A stretch of 14,283 nucleotides of DNA, from the NCBI GenBank assembly GCA_900542355.1, contig UQNE01000033.1, forward strand, positions 1-14,283, written 5' to 3'. This DNA comes from an uncultured Bacteroidales bacterium (lineage in GTDB: Bacteria > Bacteroidota > Bacteroidia > Bacteroidales > Paludibacteraceae). A program made the translations under genes and the position numbers. This document shows, piece by piece, positions 13,607-14,283 of the stretch; the stretch's first letter is position 1; each line of letters begins with the position of its first letter. Under the pieces are notes generated by a model that saw only the letters and a list, made by a program, of their open reading frames with translations, was not told the origin of the DNA and ran no database searches.

Positions 13607-13746
13607 CTATTTGATTGTCCTCACGAAAAACCAACTATTTGATTATCCCTACGAAGAACCAACTATTTGATTATCCTCACGAGAAACCAACCGTTTGATC
13701 ATCCTCACGAAGAACCAACTATTTGATTATCCCTACGAGAAACCAA
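13607..13746 (-). repeat. Five tandem copies of a 28-bp unit in the leader of the phosphoethanolamine transferase gene
   Basis: Units start at 13607, 13635, 13663, 13691 and 13719, each 28 bp with no spacer. They share, in + strand order, the pattern CTATTTGAT-ATCC-ACGA-AACCAA. They differ at a few positions: CCTCAC against CCCTAC, variable A/G before AACCAA, and unit 4 starting CCG. On the transcribed strand each unit can fold UUGGUU against AAUCAA (one G-U pair). The array begins about 20 nt after the predicted transcription start and ends 16 nt before the TTG start, so it makes up most of the leader. Confidence 0.95.
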
Positions 13747-13773
13747 CTGTGATTTGCGATGTGCAAATCCGTG

Positions 13774-13805
13774 CAAAGTTACTGCTTTTCTGCGACATAC
13801 ACAAA
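13774..13805 (-). promoter_or_regulatory. Promoter of the phosphoethanolamine transferase gene
   Basis: On the minus strand, TTTG (13805-13802), a 20-bp spacer and TAACTTTG (13781-13774) match the Bacteroidota consensus exactly. Transcription would start near 13767, giving a leader of about 177 nt. The -33 box lies only 14 bp from the stop codon of the upstream YjbR-type gene. Confidence 0.85.
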
Positions 13806-13818
13806 CTTTTTGCCGTTT

Positions 13819-14181
13819 TTACACTCGCTCTTTCTTCGGCAGATTCTTATTAACCTCCTCGTAGGCATGATGAATAAGGTCGTGTATCAGTTCGTCGGGG
13901 ACAGATCCATCCAATGTGATTTGGTTCCAGTATTTCTTGTTCCAATGCCAAGCACCCTCGATAGCATAATAGTCTGCCCGCAGTTCGAGTGCCTTCTCGG
14001 GAGCGCATTTCAGCACTACCACATCAGGCTTGTCCACTGCAATACATTTAGACCTATCGGTTGATATACACGCAAATATCTTACCTTTTAGCCGATAGAC
14101 CACTGTGGTTTCATCGAATGGCATATCCTCTGTTACATACGGTAATGCCAAACACTGTTCTCTAAACTCTTCAATATTCAT
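13819..14181 (-). CDS. YjbR/MmcQ family protein
   Basis: This small cytoplasmic protein belongs to the YjbR/MmcQ family, which has a CyaY-like alpha/beta fold and a suspected DNA- or nucleic-acid-binding role; no precise function is established. The 120-residue length is normal. Family features visible are the N-terminal MNIEEFREQCLALPYVTEDMPF, a central beta-strand part RLKGKIFACISTD, KCAPEKALELRADY, and the C-terminal HWNKKYWNQITLDG then VPDELIHDLIHHAYEEV. The ATG at 14181 follows a consensus promoter by about 45 nt. It ends 14 bp before the next gene's promoter, so the two genes are probably separate transcription units. Confidence 0.9.
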   Translation of the reverse strand: MNIEEFREQCLALPYVTEDMPFDETTVVYRLKGKIFACISTDRSKCIAVDKPDVVVLKCAPEKALELRADYYAIEGAWHWNKKYWNQITLDGSVPDELIHDLIHHAYEEVNKNLPKKERV

Positions 14182-14230
14182 CGCAAGACACTTAATTCAT
14201 TGCAAAACACTTAGTAAAACATTTGATACG

Positions 14231-14261
14231 CAAAGGTAATCAAATTATATGGAGTACACAA
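14231..14261 (-). promoter_or_regulatory. Promoter of the YjbR/MmcQ gene
   Basis: On the minus strand, TTG (14261-14259), a 20-bp spacer and TACCTTTG (14238-14231) fit the consensus. Transcription would start near 14224, giving a leader of about 43 nt to the ATG at 14181. Confidence 0.78.
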
Positions 14262-14283
14262 CAAAAAATACAAAAAACATCGA

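Noticed and set aside
13607..13746. CRISPR array (28-bp repeats)
   Set aside because: The 28-bp units abut with no spacers, differ between copies, and no cas gene is present.
1..14283. Mobile element, prophage or defence system
   Set aside because: No transposase, integrase, toxin-antitoxin, restriction or Cas-like gene, no tRNA attachment site, and base composition of the genes looks uniform.

Overview
The window looks like chromosomal DNA of a member of the Bacteroidales (phylum Bacteroidota). The evidence is the protein families (a DUF5686 outer-membrane protein, a Bacteroidota-style SerRS, a pectate lyase ending in a T9SS-like tail), frequent non-ATG starts, weak Shine-Dalgarno signals, and promoters of the Bacteroidota primary-sigma type. 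Four promoters have TTG/TTTG, exactly 20 bp, then TAnnTTTG. The family or genus cannot be fixed from the sequence alone. The content is mostly housekeeping and envelope genes. No tRNA, rRNA, CRISPR array, transposase or phage gene is visible.

Layout, left part (+ strand): a strong terminator (70-112) closes off an unseen upstream gene, followed by about 350 bp of repeat-rich non-coding DNA. A promoter then serves panD (aspartate decarboxylase), tgt (queuine tRNA-ribosyltransferase) and lptG/lptF-type (lipopolysaccharide export permease), which are tightly packed and probably one operon. About 490 bp of non-coding DNA follows, carrying the same repeat modules, two perfect hairpins and a 29-bp tandem duplication. 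Next comes a secreted PL9-family pectate lyase, ended by a good terminator.

Layout, right part (- strand, transcribed right to left): a YjbR/MmcQ-type protein with its own promoter; a lipid A phosphoethanolamine-transferase-like membrane enzyme whose 5' leader is almost entirely a 5 x 28-bp tandem repeat; a DUF5686 outer-membrane protein that probably shares its transcript; a 50-residue very basic small protein; then rplU-rpmA (ribosomal proteins bL21 and bL27) with a well-formed promoter and terminator; and serS, convergent with the pectate lyase.

Three genes act on the envelope (LptG-like, phosphoethanolamine transferase, DUF5686). Four act in translation or tRNA biology (tgt, rplU, rpmA, serS). 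No clear new multi-gene system is visible. The most unusual signals are the tandem-repeat leader of the phosphoethanolamine transferase, the missing canonical start codon of the DUF5686 gene, the loss of the zinc cysteines in Tgt, the repeat modules bracketing the panD-tgt-lptG operon, and the small basic protein.
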